DNA of 64,000 nucleotides from Haliotis asinina (GCF_037392515.1 NC_090291.1:13076001-13140000); one strand, 5' to 3'. Positions 43,138 to 55,082 are shown, counted from the first letter of the stretch. Translations and numbers: made by a program. The notes: generated by a model from the letters alone, not told the origin.

Positions 43138-45441
43138 TCGTCATGTTCAAGAGCACCTTCCATGTGGTTACAGTTATCAGATAGTATGCAGAGAACCTGA
43201 CCTGTATTCATTTCCATTAAAAACCTATAGCGGAGAACAGGCTGCCCAGCATTTCATGACACACTTTTTGGAAGATTACATCAAATCATGGACATTTTAA
43301 ACAACCCAGTTCCCCTGAAACTGGGGAAACTCACTGATATCTCTGTGGTGATACAGTACAACGGAAAGAGAGACGTATCGATCATGATCATTTGGCAGGT
43401 CAAGTCAGGAGTCTGTGTCACAATTATTGCAATGTCAATTACAAAGAATCCACATTTGTGAACGTTATTTGTCACAATGCCTCGCGATGTGATTCCAGCG
43501 TCCGATTTATTCGCAGATCGCAGATTGACATGCATAGGTCAAAATGCTGGACACTTCATCATGTTTCAAATCGATCAACCTCGCTCTTTGGACAGTTACC
43601 AAATTTTGGATACCGGCTTGCAAACATTGGTTAACAATTTGAGAAGCAGGGGTCAAGATGAATTTATCTATTTGGCAAAGAACTATCCAGAACACGTGGA
43701 TTTGCTGACTCGAAAACTGTCCTATTTTTACGAATATGTGGGTAGTTTTGAAGAATTAAACCCCACAGAATTTCCGAGTGAATTTATTCCTCTTTTATCA
43801 GAAGACACGAGTTCAGAGGAAGATTATGCCTTTGTGAGACTTTCAAAATTACATTTGTGAAAGAATTCATGGAATTGTATGTAGCCGTAGACACTTTAAT
43901 ACTGGCCGATGTGTTCGAAGCTTTTCGCGACATATGTCTGAACTATTACAAGCGCGATCCCTGTCAGTACTTTACCCTCCCTGGGATGGCCATGGACGCG
44001 TGTCTCTTGATGACAGGAGTGACCCTAGATCTCATGACCGATCCAAAGATGTACAATTTTGTGAGAGGAGGTGTGGCTAGGATCAATCATTGTCATGGCC
44101 AAGCCAACAACAAACATATGTTCGATTTTGACACATCCAAACCCAAATCTCACCTGATGTATTATGATATTAACAATTTGTACGGAGCTGCCATGAGTTG
44201 TCCTTTGCCTCAAGGTGATTTTCAATGGATAGATGAAATAGATGTCATCGCCTAGTTGAAACTGGATCTCGAAGGTCACGTTAGTCACATTTTGGAGTGT
44301 GATTTGGAATACCCACGTCATCTTCACTCTATCCATCAGTCCTTACCCCTCGCTCCCACCAAAGAAAGTATTCCCGTCGAAGACCTGTCACCCTATCATC
44401 GTGAATTGCTCGTAGTTAGGTCTCTTGGGGAAAAAGAATGAGAGGAAGCCACCCACGGAAACGAAACTGTTTTCAACATTGAAAGACAAACAGAATTTAT
44501 TTCTGAACATTGCAACAACATTTATGATTGTGTACTTTTTTCAGTTTCAGACCCAAAGTTATGAAATTTACTCTATCTAAATGGGTGAAGCCTTACATAG
44601 ACTGTAACACACAAAAACGAAAAGAAGATACAGACGACTTTTCGAAACATTTGTTTAAATTGCTTTCAAATGCTGTATATGGAAAACAGTTACAAAACGT
44701 AAGTCTTTACAACCAGACTGAATTGATCACTACCGAGGAAAGGATGAGGAAGTACACATCAAAACCTAATTTCAAGATCATGAATATTTTTTCTTTGGTT
44801 GTAGTGAGCATGGAGAAGGTATCTGTGACATTGAACCAACCCGTTGCCGTGGGTATCACAAATTTGGAACACGCAAAAAGACTGCTCTACCACTTCCATT
44901 ACAGAGTCATGTTAAAGGAATATGCTAGTGATCACGTCAGGGTACTTATGACAGACACGGAGAGTTTGTTTTATCAAATCTGGGCCCCTGTGGATACTCC
45001 TCTCCGCGATCCTCAAGACTTTATGTTAGCTAACCTTCACCGCTTCAATACCTCCAACTATCCCAAAGACCATCCACTTCATACCATGGAAAGACATAAA
45101 GTCATCGGTCTGATGAAAGATGAAGTGGGTGGTAAAACCATCAGAGAGTTTGTTGGACTTCGACCAACTCCCACTGTTTGACAAAACTCCCACTGAACGG
45201 GTCGAGAAACGCACTGCCAAAGGGGTGCAAAAAGCCTATGTCAAAAAACATCTTTGTCATCAGATGTATAAATGATTTTTACACACACACAAAACATGGC
45301 TACTTTTCATCAGATTCGATCCATTCACAACACACTCTACACAGACAGAGTGACTAAACTGGCATTGTCACCACAAGATGACAAGCCATACATTTTGGCA
45401 GATGGCATGGGATCTCGACCGTATGGATTTCATCCAACTTA
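43138..45441 (+). pseudogene. Protein-primed DNA polymerase B of the provirus
   Basis: Starts mid-gene after the LINE tail. A His/Cys-rich remnant (RDHDHLAGQVRSLCHNYCN, near 43380) resembles the endonuclease VII-like zinc region found before the polymerase in such elements. Exonuclease motif III (YVAVD) is near 43880, polymerase motif A (YYDINNLYGAAM) near 44160, motif B (KLLSNAVYGK) near 44659 and motif C (MTDTES) near 44948. A C-terminal segment (DRVTKLALSPQDDKPY) runs to 45441. Breaks: a frame change at 43857, an in-frame TAG at 44253-44255, a frame change between 44441 and 44528, and another near 45180. Motif C has Glu where Asp is usual. Confidence 0.9.
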
Positions 45442-46565
45442 GGACTTTGTAACATCCTCATTCAAAAATGATGCAAAAACAAGACTTTGTTTTTATAAAT
45501 TCTCACGGTAGTGGATTATGTGTCTAGCAAACATCGATTACATCATGGAGTAAATTCAACATGTGCTCCTGAAAAAAAATAAAGAAAAAAAGGTATTTTA
45601 CTGTTCATTGTAAACTGTTAACTTGCAAAGTGATGTTAAAAGAATCTTGTTATTTAATTTTGGAAAATATCTCGTGAAACCAATTTAAAATGACTTATCT
45701 GGGGTTAATTTAAACCCTAAATCCAGAATATTACTGAATACATGACACAAGCTGGAATTTACATGTCAGTAACAAAATATTTACGATAGAAACGCAAACT
45801 TATATGTCAGAAACAAACATTATACAATAAATATTACTAAAAATTTTAAAAATAAACAGATACATGTATGACAGAAACTCTTATGTTAAACCGTATGACT
45901 CACTTTGGATATTTGTTTTTGTTTTTAAAACAGAATGAGTGGAAATGTACCACTACAGGATGACTGGAAGCTGTGAAGGCATACTTAGAGATGTGTAAAT
46001 ACTGCGAATAAGTCAATTCAAAGGAATGACAGAGATCAGGAACTCCTCCCATCCTCATGCCTGAGAACAAAAATGAAATGGGTAGTTTCCGATGATTTGA
46101 ATGTTATCTAATTATGTCTGAATATTGTTGGATGCGTTTTGAAGGAACAATAGAATTCGTATTTAACACTGCTTACACTTAAAATCCACCAGAAACCATG
46201 GTTCATGAAAATCCTCTTTTAACATTGAGTTGATTTGAATCCGTCCAATGGGAGACAGTGGTTTCACATCAATAGACAATCAAAAGTGCAAACAAAAGTG
46301 TTATTCTTACACAAGACAACAGTTGCTAAATTGATATCACGAGAACAAGAAGCACAGAATGGTTCGTATTGGTTTTAGCATCAAACTATAACCTAATTGT
46401 CAACATTATCCTGTTTGAATAGAAGTAAATACTACAATACTGAAAATGCAAACTAATTAAGAAATGGGAACAGGGAGAGAGTTTTGCTCATGAAGTAGTT
46501 TCTCATCATCAGCGAATGTAAACAGGACATCAGACAACCGAGCAACCTTCTACATCTGGAAGCAA
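45442..46565. other. AT-rich non-coding spacer within the provirus
   Basis: No frame above background. The packaging ATPase or the integrase core might be expected between polymerase and integrase end, but no trace was recognised. Confidence 0.4.
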
Positions 46566-46790
46566 GTGATGAGTGCACAAAATTGTCCGAAAGAGTCCAT
46601 CGTCACACAGTCCGATGAATGGTTTCAAGACCGTGACGAGTGCGTGAAAGATGCCAGGAGAAAATTTCAAGATGAACATAAAGCTGCCCACCGCGTGATC
46701 ATCAAAAATTCAAGGAGAGTGCCTGTGTGTGCAGACGAAGTTGCCATGGTGAATCAACTAAAATATGCAGAAGGACATCTGTATGTTTGA
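46566..46790 (+). other. Unidentified small ORF in the provirus
   Basis: A 74-codon frame, hydrophilic, with ESIVTQSDEWFQDRDECVKD near the start and Arg/Lys-rich centre. I do not recognise it. Its position between polymerase and integrase remnants makes it a candidate provirus gene; it could equally be chance. Confidence 0.3.
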
Positions 46791-47149
46791 TGAAGAACGA
46801 GTTCATACTTGTCGTAACATGTCAGAAAAGGAACACGTTGACAGATACTTTAACTGCGCACTGACCGAGGTGAATGATGATCACGTGATTGACAGATAGA
46901 TGGACGTGTTAACCGATGACCCATGACTCACAGTTTAAAACAATAGAATGGGTTCGTGATTTGAAATCGTGTGTGCTTAATATGTTATATTTGGTAAACA
47001 GATTTAAACAAAACAACAAATGTTCATAGAGATGAAGCTTCCTATGCTGAAAGACTTTCATAAATGATGTGTAGCAAAAGAATTGTTAAGGGTCAATTAA
47101 CTACTTAGTACCTATTCTCTGCTGTTGTGTTATTTATGATTATATTCGT
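46791..47149. other. No recognised feature
   Basis: AT-rich DNA in which the integrase catalytic core should lie if it were present; no D,D-35-E signature was seen. Confidence 0.35.
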
Positions 47150-47534
47150 TAATATATATATAGTCAGCAAACCTAGAATCAAGAAATACTTATTTAAAGT
47201 GGGCGATCTTGTTCGCATCTCATACCTCAGGAAACCTTTTAGCAAAGAAGTTGATCTCAAGTGGACAGAGAAGTTCTTTAAAGTGACTCAATGTTACCGG
47301 AAACAGGGTTTTCCTCAGTACAAACTGAAAGATTTTCACGATGAACCCGTGATTGGGTCCTTTTATGGGAACGAACTTCAAAAAGTCAGCAAAGCCTCGG
47401 ATGTACTCTGGCAAGTCGAGAAAGTTCTTAGAAGGAAAATGGTGAATGGAAGGACCTATGCGCTGGTGCGCTGGGTTGGCTGGCCCAAATCTTTTTACCC
47501 ATACATGGAAGAAAGCGAACTGAAAGAAGTGTAA
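47150..47534 (+). pseudogene. Integrase C-terminal domain with chromo-like end
   Basis: The frame reads KYLFKVGDLVRISYLRKPF, an SH3-like DNA-binding fold of the kind found at the end of retroviral-like integrases, then KYSKL-type strands to GSFYGNELQKV, and a chromo-like segment with VEKVLRRKMVNGRTYALVRW and a WPKSF turn ending at TAA 47534. Integrases with this end are typical of Mavericks. The N-terminal zinc finger and catalytic core are missing, so this is a fragment. The Met at 47127 is not a trustworthy start. Confidence 0.8.
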
Positions 47535-47538
47535 TAAA

Positions 47539-47930
47539 TATGGAGAAGTATGTGTTTCTTAAAATCTTTGACTCTAAAACGACATCCTTTCTGGATAATA
47601 CACCCCATCATTTTTGCGTCAAATTAAATCAATGGTTAGTCTTCGACGGATTCTGGGTAGATTCCTGACGGATTCCGACGTAGACGTATTGTGTAATCTG
47701 TGCGACAGTTTGTTGGTGGGCGAAACTGAACTGGCCTTACTGAGACGCATCAATTTGAGACAGGGACCTGCCTACACGTTTGGTACTGAATTTAACATTC
47801 ATGTCAAACTGAAAGAAACTGACAATATCGAATTGTACTTGTAGTCAGAAAATGCATCCATAGTTTCATTCTTAATGGAAGAGACCTATGCCACACTGTA
47901 TTTACGACGTTATCCGTTTGTGGAGTAAAA
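47539..47930 (+). pseudogene. Small conserved provirus gene of unknown role, frameshifted
   Basis: Starts MEKYVFLKIFDSKTTSFLDN at 47539, four bases after the integrase stop. The frame changes near 47640, where RRILGRFLTDSDVDVLCNLC continues, and a stop follows at 47844 before a last piece to 47927 in another frame. Genes of this size and start, with a Cys-containing CDLC-type motif, commonly precede the capsid genes in invertebrate Mavericks, but I know of no assigned function. Confidence 0.5.
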
Positions 47931-47933
47931 ACC

Positions 47934-48290
47934 ATGGATTCAGACTACACCAAGGTTAAACATTATTTCGACAACAAACACGTGAGGAAAACATCTCATC
48001 TGCTCCATGGGAAAGCAAAACAGCTGGTGATCCCGGTTCGTCAACAACAACAACAACGACAACAGTATGATCCATCTAAGGTCACTTTACAAACGACGTC
48101 GGAATCCCAAAGCGAGGTACAAAGAGTGGAGGCCAAAGACAAAAGGCAGAAAGAAGGCTTAAAACGCAAGGCGGGCAGAAAGTGCGTCACAACGAAGAAG
48201 ATACGCCAGACTGACAACAGCCCCGTCCCTTCCAGGACGGCCAAAGCACTCAAGTGTGCTCCCGTGCAAGGAAAGGATATCTTCAATTAA
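47934..48290 (+). CDS. Basic minor-capsid-like protein of the provirus
   Basis: An intact 118-codon frame, MDSDYTKVKHYFDNKH at the start, then a Gln-rich run (QQQQQRQQ) and a Lys/Arg-rich second half (KRKAGRKCVTTKKIRQ), ending KDIFN. Position directly before the capsid gene and the charge pattern fit the minor-capsid or core-like proteins of Mavericks. The protein is much shorter than usual, so an internal deletion is likely. Confidence 0.55.
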   Translation: MDSDYTKVKHYFDNKHVRKTSHLLHGKAKQLVIPVRQQQQQRQQYDPSKVTLQTTSESQSEVQRVEAKDKRQKEGLKRKAGRKCVTTKKIRQTDNSPVPSRTAKALKCAPVQGKDIFN

Positions 48291-48319
48291 AAAAAGTACA
48301 TCCATTCAGAAATAGTGAC

Positions 48320-49622
48320 ATGTCACTGCTGAATGACAAAGAATTCGAAGAGCTGGTGCCCAAATCTTTTAATCTTTTCACCTTACCTCCTTATCAGACT
48401 AGCATATAGAAACATTATTTCGCGAATGTGCAACCTTTAAGCCAAATCAACGATGCAGCCCATGTGAACAACACGGTCCCAATTACACCGATCTGAGACG
48501 TACTCGTTTGTATGTCAAAGTCAAAGTAACGCACACGCCTCTGACCGAGGACGAGAATGTAGCGCCCATAAATTTATTACAACAAAGTCTGTTTTCGCAA
48601 GTAATGGTTTACCTGCAGAACCAGCTCCTGTCAAGTACCAACAACCATTATGCCTACAAGAGCATGAAGAAGGTCCTGCTGGGATATGTCGAGGAAGCGA
48701 AAAACACTCAGTTGTCAACGCAGCCATTCTTCAAGGATGTTGGCGATAACGACGCTATTTTGGAAGACAGTGACGTCACTGGATCTAATAATACAGGACT
48801 GTTGACGCACTCCACTTTCATAGCGCAAAGCAAAGACGTCACCGTATCCATATCGGGGCCCGTGTACGAGGACATCTTCGACATGAACCGGCTTCTCCCC
48901 AACGACATGGACCTGACTCTGAAAATGTACAGATCGGACCCCAAATTCTGTTTGATGAGCAGCGTGACTGAACATTAATTCAAAGTTCAACTCTTGGACC
49001 CTTATCTGCGGGTGTGTAAGGTCAAAGTCAACACCGCCTTGATCTTGGCTCACAACACGCTGTTCACAAAGTCGAACGCTGTCTACCCGTACACCAAAAG
49101 CGAAGTCAAGGTGACCAGCATCCCGACCACTCAGCAGAAGCACAGCATAGATAACGTCAGCAATCCCGTCGCTAACCGCTACGTCGTGGGACTGGTGGAA
49201 AGTGCTAGTATGAACGGCACCTACACCGGCAACCCATATAATTTCCAGTCGTCCATGCTTAAAAAGATGCTGCTGCAGTCATCGATGGAGTCAGTGTGTC
49301 GGGTCAACCTGCTGAAGCAGACGATGTGGCATGTTACGTCAACATGCTCGACGGCATGGGGCTGTGGAAGGAAGACAAGGGCAATGACATCAGCAGACAG
49401 GAATTTCTTCTGAGGAATGACTTGTTCGTCTTCGACAGTGACAAAATGTGCGCAGATTCCGAGTATCTGAACCTGGTGAAATCTGGAAGTGTGAGGCTCG
49501 AACTGGAATTCAAATCGGCGCGCACCAGGACACTGAGTTACATCATCTTGACTCACAGAAATTCCCTCATCGAAATCGTCCAAGCCCCCAACGTGTTTGA
49601 GAAGTGGAAAAATGAAGAATGA
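48320..49622 (+). pseudogene. Major capsid protein (double jelly-roll), broken
   Basis: Starts MSLLNDKEFEELVPKSFNLF. Conserved blocks follow in order: LLQQSLFSQVMVYLQNQLL (first jelly roll, near 48576), DIFDMNRLLPNDMDLTL (near 48870), NTALILAHNTLF (near 49030), YVVGLVESASMNGTYTGNPY (near 49180), DLFVFDSD (near 49420) and LIEIVQAPNV (near 49566). Total length of about 430 codons fits the family. Breaks: TAG near 48406, a frame change near 48490, TAA at 48976-48978 and a frame change near 49290. Its stop overlaps the protease start by ATGA. Confidence 0.9.
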
Positions 49623-50124
49623 AGGCCTCTCAACTTATGTGTGCCATACAGTGTGATCCGAGTTTACAATCTCACGTCATGGGCGTTTACTCCAAAGATA
49701 CTTTACCAACTATAACCCCTAGTTTGCGTGCCAAAGGTGTGGGACTTATTGTTAACACAGACAAGGAGAGGGTCGTCAGTGGATTGCCATGTATTTCAAA
49801 CGGAACAAAGTAGAATTATATGACAGTTTGGCGGAGCAGTCTGTTGATAACGTATTTGATCACTACATGAAGTATGATAACAGCAGCTCCTACACACGCA
49901 ATACAAAACAATTACAATCTTACAATTCGAATACCTGTGGGTTGTTTACATTGTATTATCTTTTATGTAAATTAAAAGCAAATTCACGCATGCATGATAT
50001 TGTACAGCAGATCGATAGGAATGATCATTTCATGAATGATGAATACGTATCCACATTTATTTGTCAATATTTCAGATACTGTACAGATTCGTGTTTGTCG
50101 TGTACTATCCATAACTATATGTAA
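49619..50124 (+). pseudogene. Adenain-like cysteine maturation protease, frameshifted
   Basis: First part, 49619-49813, begins MKASQLMCAIQCDPSLQSHV and includes the VGLIVNTDKE block. After a frame change near 49790 the second part carries VELYDSLAEQ (the Asp region) and QSYNSNTCGLFTLYYL, with the catalytic Gln and Cys, to the stop at 50124. The His normally found in the HW motif falls at the frameshift and is not readable. Such C48/C63-type proteases process capsid proteins in adenoviruses and Mavericks. Overlaps the capsid stop by four bases. Confidence 0.85.
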
Positions 50125-50488
50125 TAACTGTGAATGTTTTGTGTTTCAAATGCTGTTCATAACACAGTACTGATCCTGATCATTATCTAGCCTCATGTAA
50201 GAATGTCGAGTTTTGATTGGTCCACGTGACTCTGATAAAATACCATGTACATCCATCACGATGCGCCAGCGGGAGTATACGACTTTTATACTCCCGCTGC
50301 GAAATTCATTTCCTCCCGCTACGCCTCGGTGGCCACACGAGAAGTGAGAAAAGCGTGCATCGACAAGCCTTTAGTAACGTGCGGTGCATTGAGGTCAAAC
50401 GATCAGCTGGTGTCAACATGGCAGCAAGTCGATTCGATGCGTGTTGTTTTGTTTTGATTTAGTGAAAACATTCAGCCAGATAAATGCG
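50125..50488. other. Short hairpin and non-coding DNA after the provirus
   Basis: A hairpin AGCGGGAGTATACGAC and TTTTATACTCCCGCT lies at 50267-50301. The rest holds no recognised gene; the right end of the provirus may lie here. Confidence 0.4.
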
Positions 50489-50586
50489 TTATCACATCGT
50501 GTCTCGGGAAATACGGGGTTTTATCAGTCCCGAGTAAGGTTGTATTCCCCTCGCCGGCTCGTATTTCCCACGACACGAAGTGATAA
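50489..50586. repeat. Inverted repeat, 27-bp arms
   Basis: 50489-50515 (TTATCACATCGTGTCTCGGG, then AAATACG) and the complement of 50560-50586 match at 24 of 27 positions around a 44-bp loop. Probably a palindromic MITE; the TTATCAC ends resemble those at 21334-21467. Confidence 0.65.
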
Positions 50587-52804
50587 TTTGTAATGTAATA
50601 TTCACTATACGTTGTACTCACAGAAAACATTAATAAAAAAATTAGTCTAGAAACAAATTGCTTTATGTTGTGCTTTATGTTGGTATAAGTCGATATGCAC
50701 GTTACACGATGACTTCAATTGTTTCAAAACATCGGTACTGTACACCTATGGATCACTTTAGTGATGTATCTGCCTTTGCAGAAAGCACTTGCCTATTACG
50801 TTTTCAAATACCAACGACTATATCTGTCATAGGAGGAAGTTCTTCCGGTTTGCACGGTGTACTTGCAGCAGTAAAGTCGAACATGAGAACACTGTTCTCT
50901 ATGTAAATAATATATGAGTGAAAGTCGCAGGAGTTGTCCTCATTTATTTTTCACGTGGAGTCTTTTAACTGAAAATGGAACTAACCCTTTTGACATTGTA
51001 ATACTCGTGTTGATATTCCGGTGCTCTTTACATCAAGCCGTGTCATTTTAACAAATTAAGGATATCAAGGAAGGTGAGAACATGATTATATTTTTCAAAT
51101 GAATACTAATGAATACTAATGAATCTATTTTAAAATTGACAACCTTTGTAAAATGGTCAGTTTACTTCACTTCAGTCCTTCTGCAGACAGCTCTCCAGAC
51201 ATAATCACCGCAATTTTTTTCTAAACTATTAGACATTCTTGAAAGCAATTAAATAGGACATATGACAAACTTTTACTCACATCTTGTGTAGCCACATGGA
51301 CTTGGTAACCTTTTCAAAATGGTGTGAGCTTGTTGACAGCAATGTGACATGCACTCAGGTAGACACCAGGGGCAGATTGACATGCAAATTAGGCCACCTG
51401 GCCTACTGTTTATAAACATTGCCATGTGATTTGTTATGATTATGCAGGTAGTGGCTTGATCACTGTTATTATTTGGAAATATGAATTTGGAAATGAAATA
51501 TTTTGAATTTAACCTATTTTGTAATAATAAATGAAAACATAAATTTGTCAATAAATGAACTTAATGAGCATTTTTGCACAAACTTGAAAAAAGATGTTTT
51601 TAGCCTTTACAGTGACACTTGATGGAAAACACAAAGCAAATGCTACAACCATGATTCTATATCAGAAAGGTCAGTTTGGTCCAATAGCTTCACGCATGGT
51701 GTATGTTTATCACCATCAGAGGAAAGAGATTTGAATAAATGGCCTGACAGTGTCTACATTTGACAGTGCCATTACCCTTGACCTTGCATTCTATGTAAAA
51801 GCCAAAGAAATCCAATGGCACTTTCCCTTTTTCATTTAAAATGGCAACCATTTGTAAACTGGCTGGCTAACTAGGAGGCTAATGAACAATCCATTGTTAG
51901 CAAGATTATGGACGTCCAAGTTCCTGCTAAAAAGGTCATGGCTTTCAAGAATCAGTTACAAAGGTTGTAGATGAAACCCAAACAGTCATTCTCCAGTTTA
52001 CCACTTCAAGGAATCAGATGCAAAGAAAGGGCCTAGGATATGCTACCTAAAATTATTATATTACAGTGGTTCAGCTATCAATCCAGTTCATCAGGGCAGT
52101 GGTGACAGGTATTTGGGCGCTACACCTATCATCCACTGCTGCACTGACTACATATTTCTTTGCAATGAACAGGCAAAATTACTTAAGATAGTTACCAGTA
52201 TACCCTTCGAACATGAACCTCTATCAGAGAGTTCATTAATCGTAAGCATGCAATCAGCAGACCTTGTCAGCCATTTGCCCAGATACGGACGGATATGGCA
52301 CTTGAAATAACTGTGGATTTGGATACAAAGTACAATACAAAATCAACTCTATGTGAAATACACTGCTAAATATATGTACATTTTGCCTGTATAAATTTAT
52401 AGAATAAATGTGCAGATACCTTACCACATATGACGTGACTAAAATACCTGAAGAAAATCATCAAATACGTGAAGTGACCATGGGCGCCTGATGATGCATA
52501 TTTAGAACATGTGTTGGTCCTTACGTGTTCTCTGATGTATGAGACAAATGGAAACGTATACGATCACTATTCATCAAACATAGGTTCCTCAAATACGGTA
52601 TGTCATCATAAAAACTTATGCTTTATGTTGATAAATCTGCTCACGTAGCCAGAATGGACAGTCCTATGTTGTTTAACGTAACGATCAAACAAAATATTAT
52701 TAAATCATGTAATTTAACTTCTATATTTGGAATTTGAGCTAAGATACCATTTATTGTCAGATGAGAGTTGCTACTTAACAATTTTGAATGAAGTTTTACT
52801 AACA
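50587..52804. other. No recognised feature
   Basis: AT-rich intergenic DNA. A three-fold GAATACTAAT repeat lies near 51100-51123. Frames at 50658-50906 and 52113-52310 show no recognisable motif. Confidence 0.4.
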
Positions 52805-53000
52805 ACCGGTGACGGTGGCGCGGTGGGCGAGCTGGCTAAAGCGCCAGTCTAATGATCCAACGAAATTGAGATGTCGGGGTGTAAACACCCTGGGGTCAGG
52901 TTTGTGTGCTGACTCTTTTGTCACAATCCATAGTGTACAGTACACAACCATGTACATCCAAAAGAACCAAGAATTCCGTGGGTATATGACCAGATGGTGG
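52805..53000 (+). repeat. Possible tRNA-like SINE of a third type
   Basis: GGTGGCGCGGTGGGCGAGCT, then GGCTAAAGCGCCAGTCTAAT resembles a tRNA-derived head with an A-box-like TGGCTAAAGCG, but a clear B box is missing. No second copy in the window, so the call is weak. Confidence 0.3.
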
Positions 53001-53317
53001 CCACGTGTGCGGGTACAACAACGTGCAGTGAACTTGGACAGCGTACTGTGACTATGTGTCCAAGTACAGCCAGCTGTGAATTGGTACCTGGGGAAAGCCA
53101 TAAAAAAACTCGGTGCGCAGCAACAGTTGTATACTCCCATGTGAGTTGAGATTGATAATACGATGTGCCGTTGAGCTGTAATTCTATAATCGAAGAAAAC
53201 AGAACCTTGAGCAAGCACTTGTTTCCTGGATATGTTCGCTTTATAAGTATACTGTAACAATAACAACATTGAGGCAAGGGTGGTGTTTCCATGAGCGGAA
53301 ATCCGAAAGTAGTGCGG
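53001..53317. other. No recognised feature
   Basis: Intergenic DNA between the SINE-like head and a family B copy. Confidence 0.35.
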
Positions 53318-53490
53318 CCAAGACATTGAGTTAGTGAATGACTTAAGTTTTACACCGCACTCAGCAATATTCCAGCTATATGGCGGCGGTCTGTAAATAG
53401 TCGAGTCTGGACCAGACAACCCAGTGATCAACAACATGAGCATCGATCTGCGCAATCTGCGATGACATGTGGCAACCAAGTCAGCGAGAA
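53318..53490 (-). mobile_element. SINE family B copy
   Basis: Plus strand reads GTTTTACACCGCACTCAGCA, ATTCCAGCTATATGGCGGCG, GTCTGTAAATAGTCGAGTCT and GGACCAGACAACCCAGTGAT, the complement of the tail and body of family B; the head is degraded. Confidence 0.8.
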
Positions 53491-54659
53491 AATTATCCTA
53501 TGCTCACTGAATTCAACTGGCGTTCGGCGCTACTCCCGACACATTTTCCCGACATAATTTTAAGCAGAATATATTCATTCTTTCTTGTGTTTTTGCACTA
53601 ACAAGTTAGACATGTGGAAAACAATACAATTTTCGCTGTAAACTCAAAAGGAGCACAAGTTCCCCTGTTTGTAGTCTCAAAATGATGTTATCGAAAAGGA
53701 TCTTAATGCTACAGGCACAATGTTTTACAATTTTGTTCAAGCTTCGGGAAATCAAAAAGAATATGGTGGACTTTGCAGACAAGCAATTTTGCTGGAATGT
53801 TGCTAAAACGGCGTAAAACTAAACTGTGTGAATTTTTTACACAATCTGGTTTGTTAAACCTTGATATTACTGATATCGTAACTGTCAGCAGTAATATTCA
53901 GATGATCAGTGGACCATGTGGCTCAAAACGAGCAAAACGACACTGAATGAGTGACGTTAACTCTCTCTGTTAATATGCAGATATTTCCAGTAGGTCTGGA
54001 CGGCTTGACATTACATATCCTACAGTTTTGAACATTGAGGTTTTGGGGATTTTTTGTTGCCCCTGCTTCTTCGCTCGCAAATTGCAGCGGATGTCACGAA
54101 TCATGATGTAGAAATGCTTCTCTTTAACCATCCATAAATCACTCAAATGAGATGTGGTTGGGGAGAGTGGTTTGGTATGCTTACCTCGCGCTGTTCACAT
54201 GTGTCCTTTCCGTTGATGTCACCTTAAACGCTGCTTTCTACTAGGATGACATTATGTCATTCGAATATTCATTTGCACATTGAACATTTACCTTTCAGAA
54301 GTTTATTCAACTTAAGATAAAAGTTGTTAAACAAACGATCATAGATTCAAAGTGATATCGGTTTGTATGACAAGCAGGTATGCGCAGTAGTTTGAACACT
54401 GAAGGAAATGAGGTCCGTGATGAGCGTTAACTTAGATCAACCCAACTTCTTCTCGGTGTTACATGTCATGTGCATACGCCCTTGTCACACAACCCAACAA
54501 TAGCAATTTGAGCTATGATAGTTTGTTAAACTTACCTTAAGGTGAAGGAAATTCTGAAATTTCAGTGTTTAATTGGCAAAGTAAATTATGAGGATTTGCA
54601 TACTTAATTTCACTTTAATCGAGTTACTTTCTTGTTTAAAGTGAAATTGATGCTAAGTG
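53491..54659. other. No recognised gene; one SINE tail piece
   Basis: 53787-53826 (TTTTGCTGGAATGTTGCTAA, then AACGGCGTAAAACTAAACT) is an isolated SINE tail on the plus strand. The remainder is unremarkable. Confidence 0.4.
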
Positions 54660-54790
54660 GTTAGGGCTGGCACTGAAATATGCCAGCAAAAACACAACAC
54701 GGGGGAAGATACCAGAAATGGGTTTCACACATTGTACCCATGTTCGTAATTGAACCCGTGGCTTCGGTGTGACGAACTACTAGGCTACAA
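54660..54790 (-). mobile_element. SINE family A copy spanning the duplication breakpoint
   Basis: The complement of the central block (ATACCAGAAATGGGTTTCAC), of the B box (TAATTGAACCCGTGGCTTCG) and of the head (ACGAACTACTAGGCTAC). The duplicated block begins inside it, at 54765; the second block (61174) starts with the same bases and lacks the rest of the SINE. Confidence 0.75.
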
Positions 54791-55082
54791 TACAACGGAA
54801 GAAATATCAAGATGAACTAATTTATATAAAATATAAACATACACAAAAAGATATAACGTCTTCCAATGCACTATGGATTTTTGGAATTCCAACAAGAGCA
54901 ACTCGCTCCTATTCTTTTTTTTCAATAAGAGTACATTGAAACAAAGTACAGATATCCTTAGTACAGCATGGAGTAACCACAAAAAGGACTTATTTAATTA
55001 GAATGATGTTTGGTAGTTGTGAACACAAGGTACCGTACACGACCCATACTACGTACTACTGATTGTGCGTTGTGAATGCAAT

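Larger units (their letters stand above)
43138..50124 (+). mobile_element. Decayed Maverick/Polinton (adintovirus-like) provirus
   Basis: About 7 kb of genes all on the plus strand: DNA polymerase B, integrase C-terminus, small unknown genes, a basic minor-capsid-like protein, major capsid protein and maturation protease. That gene set is diagnostic of Mavericks/Polintons and the related adintoviruses of animals. The FtsK-like packaging ATPase and the integrase catalytic core are not seen. The left edge is cut at the LINE tail inside the polymerase; the right edge and terminal repeats were not found. All long genes carry stops or frameshifts, so this is a dead copy. Confidence 0.88.
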
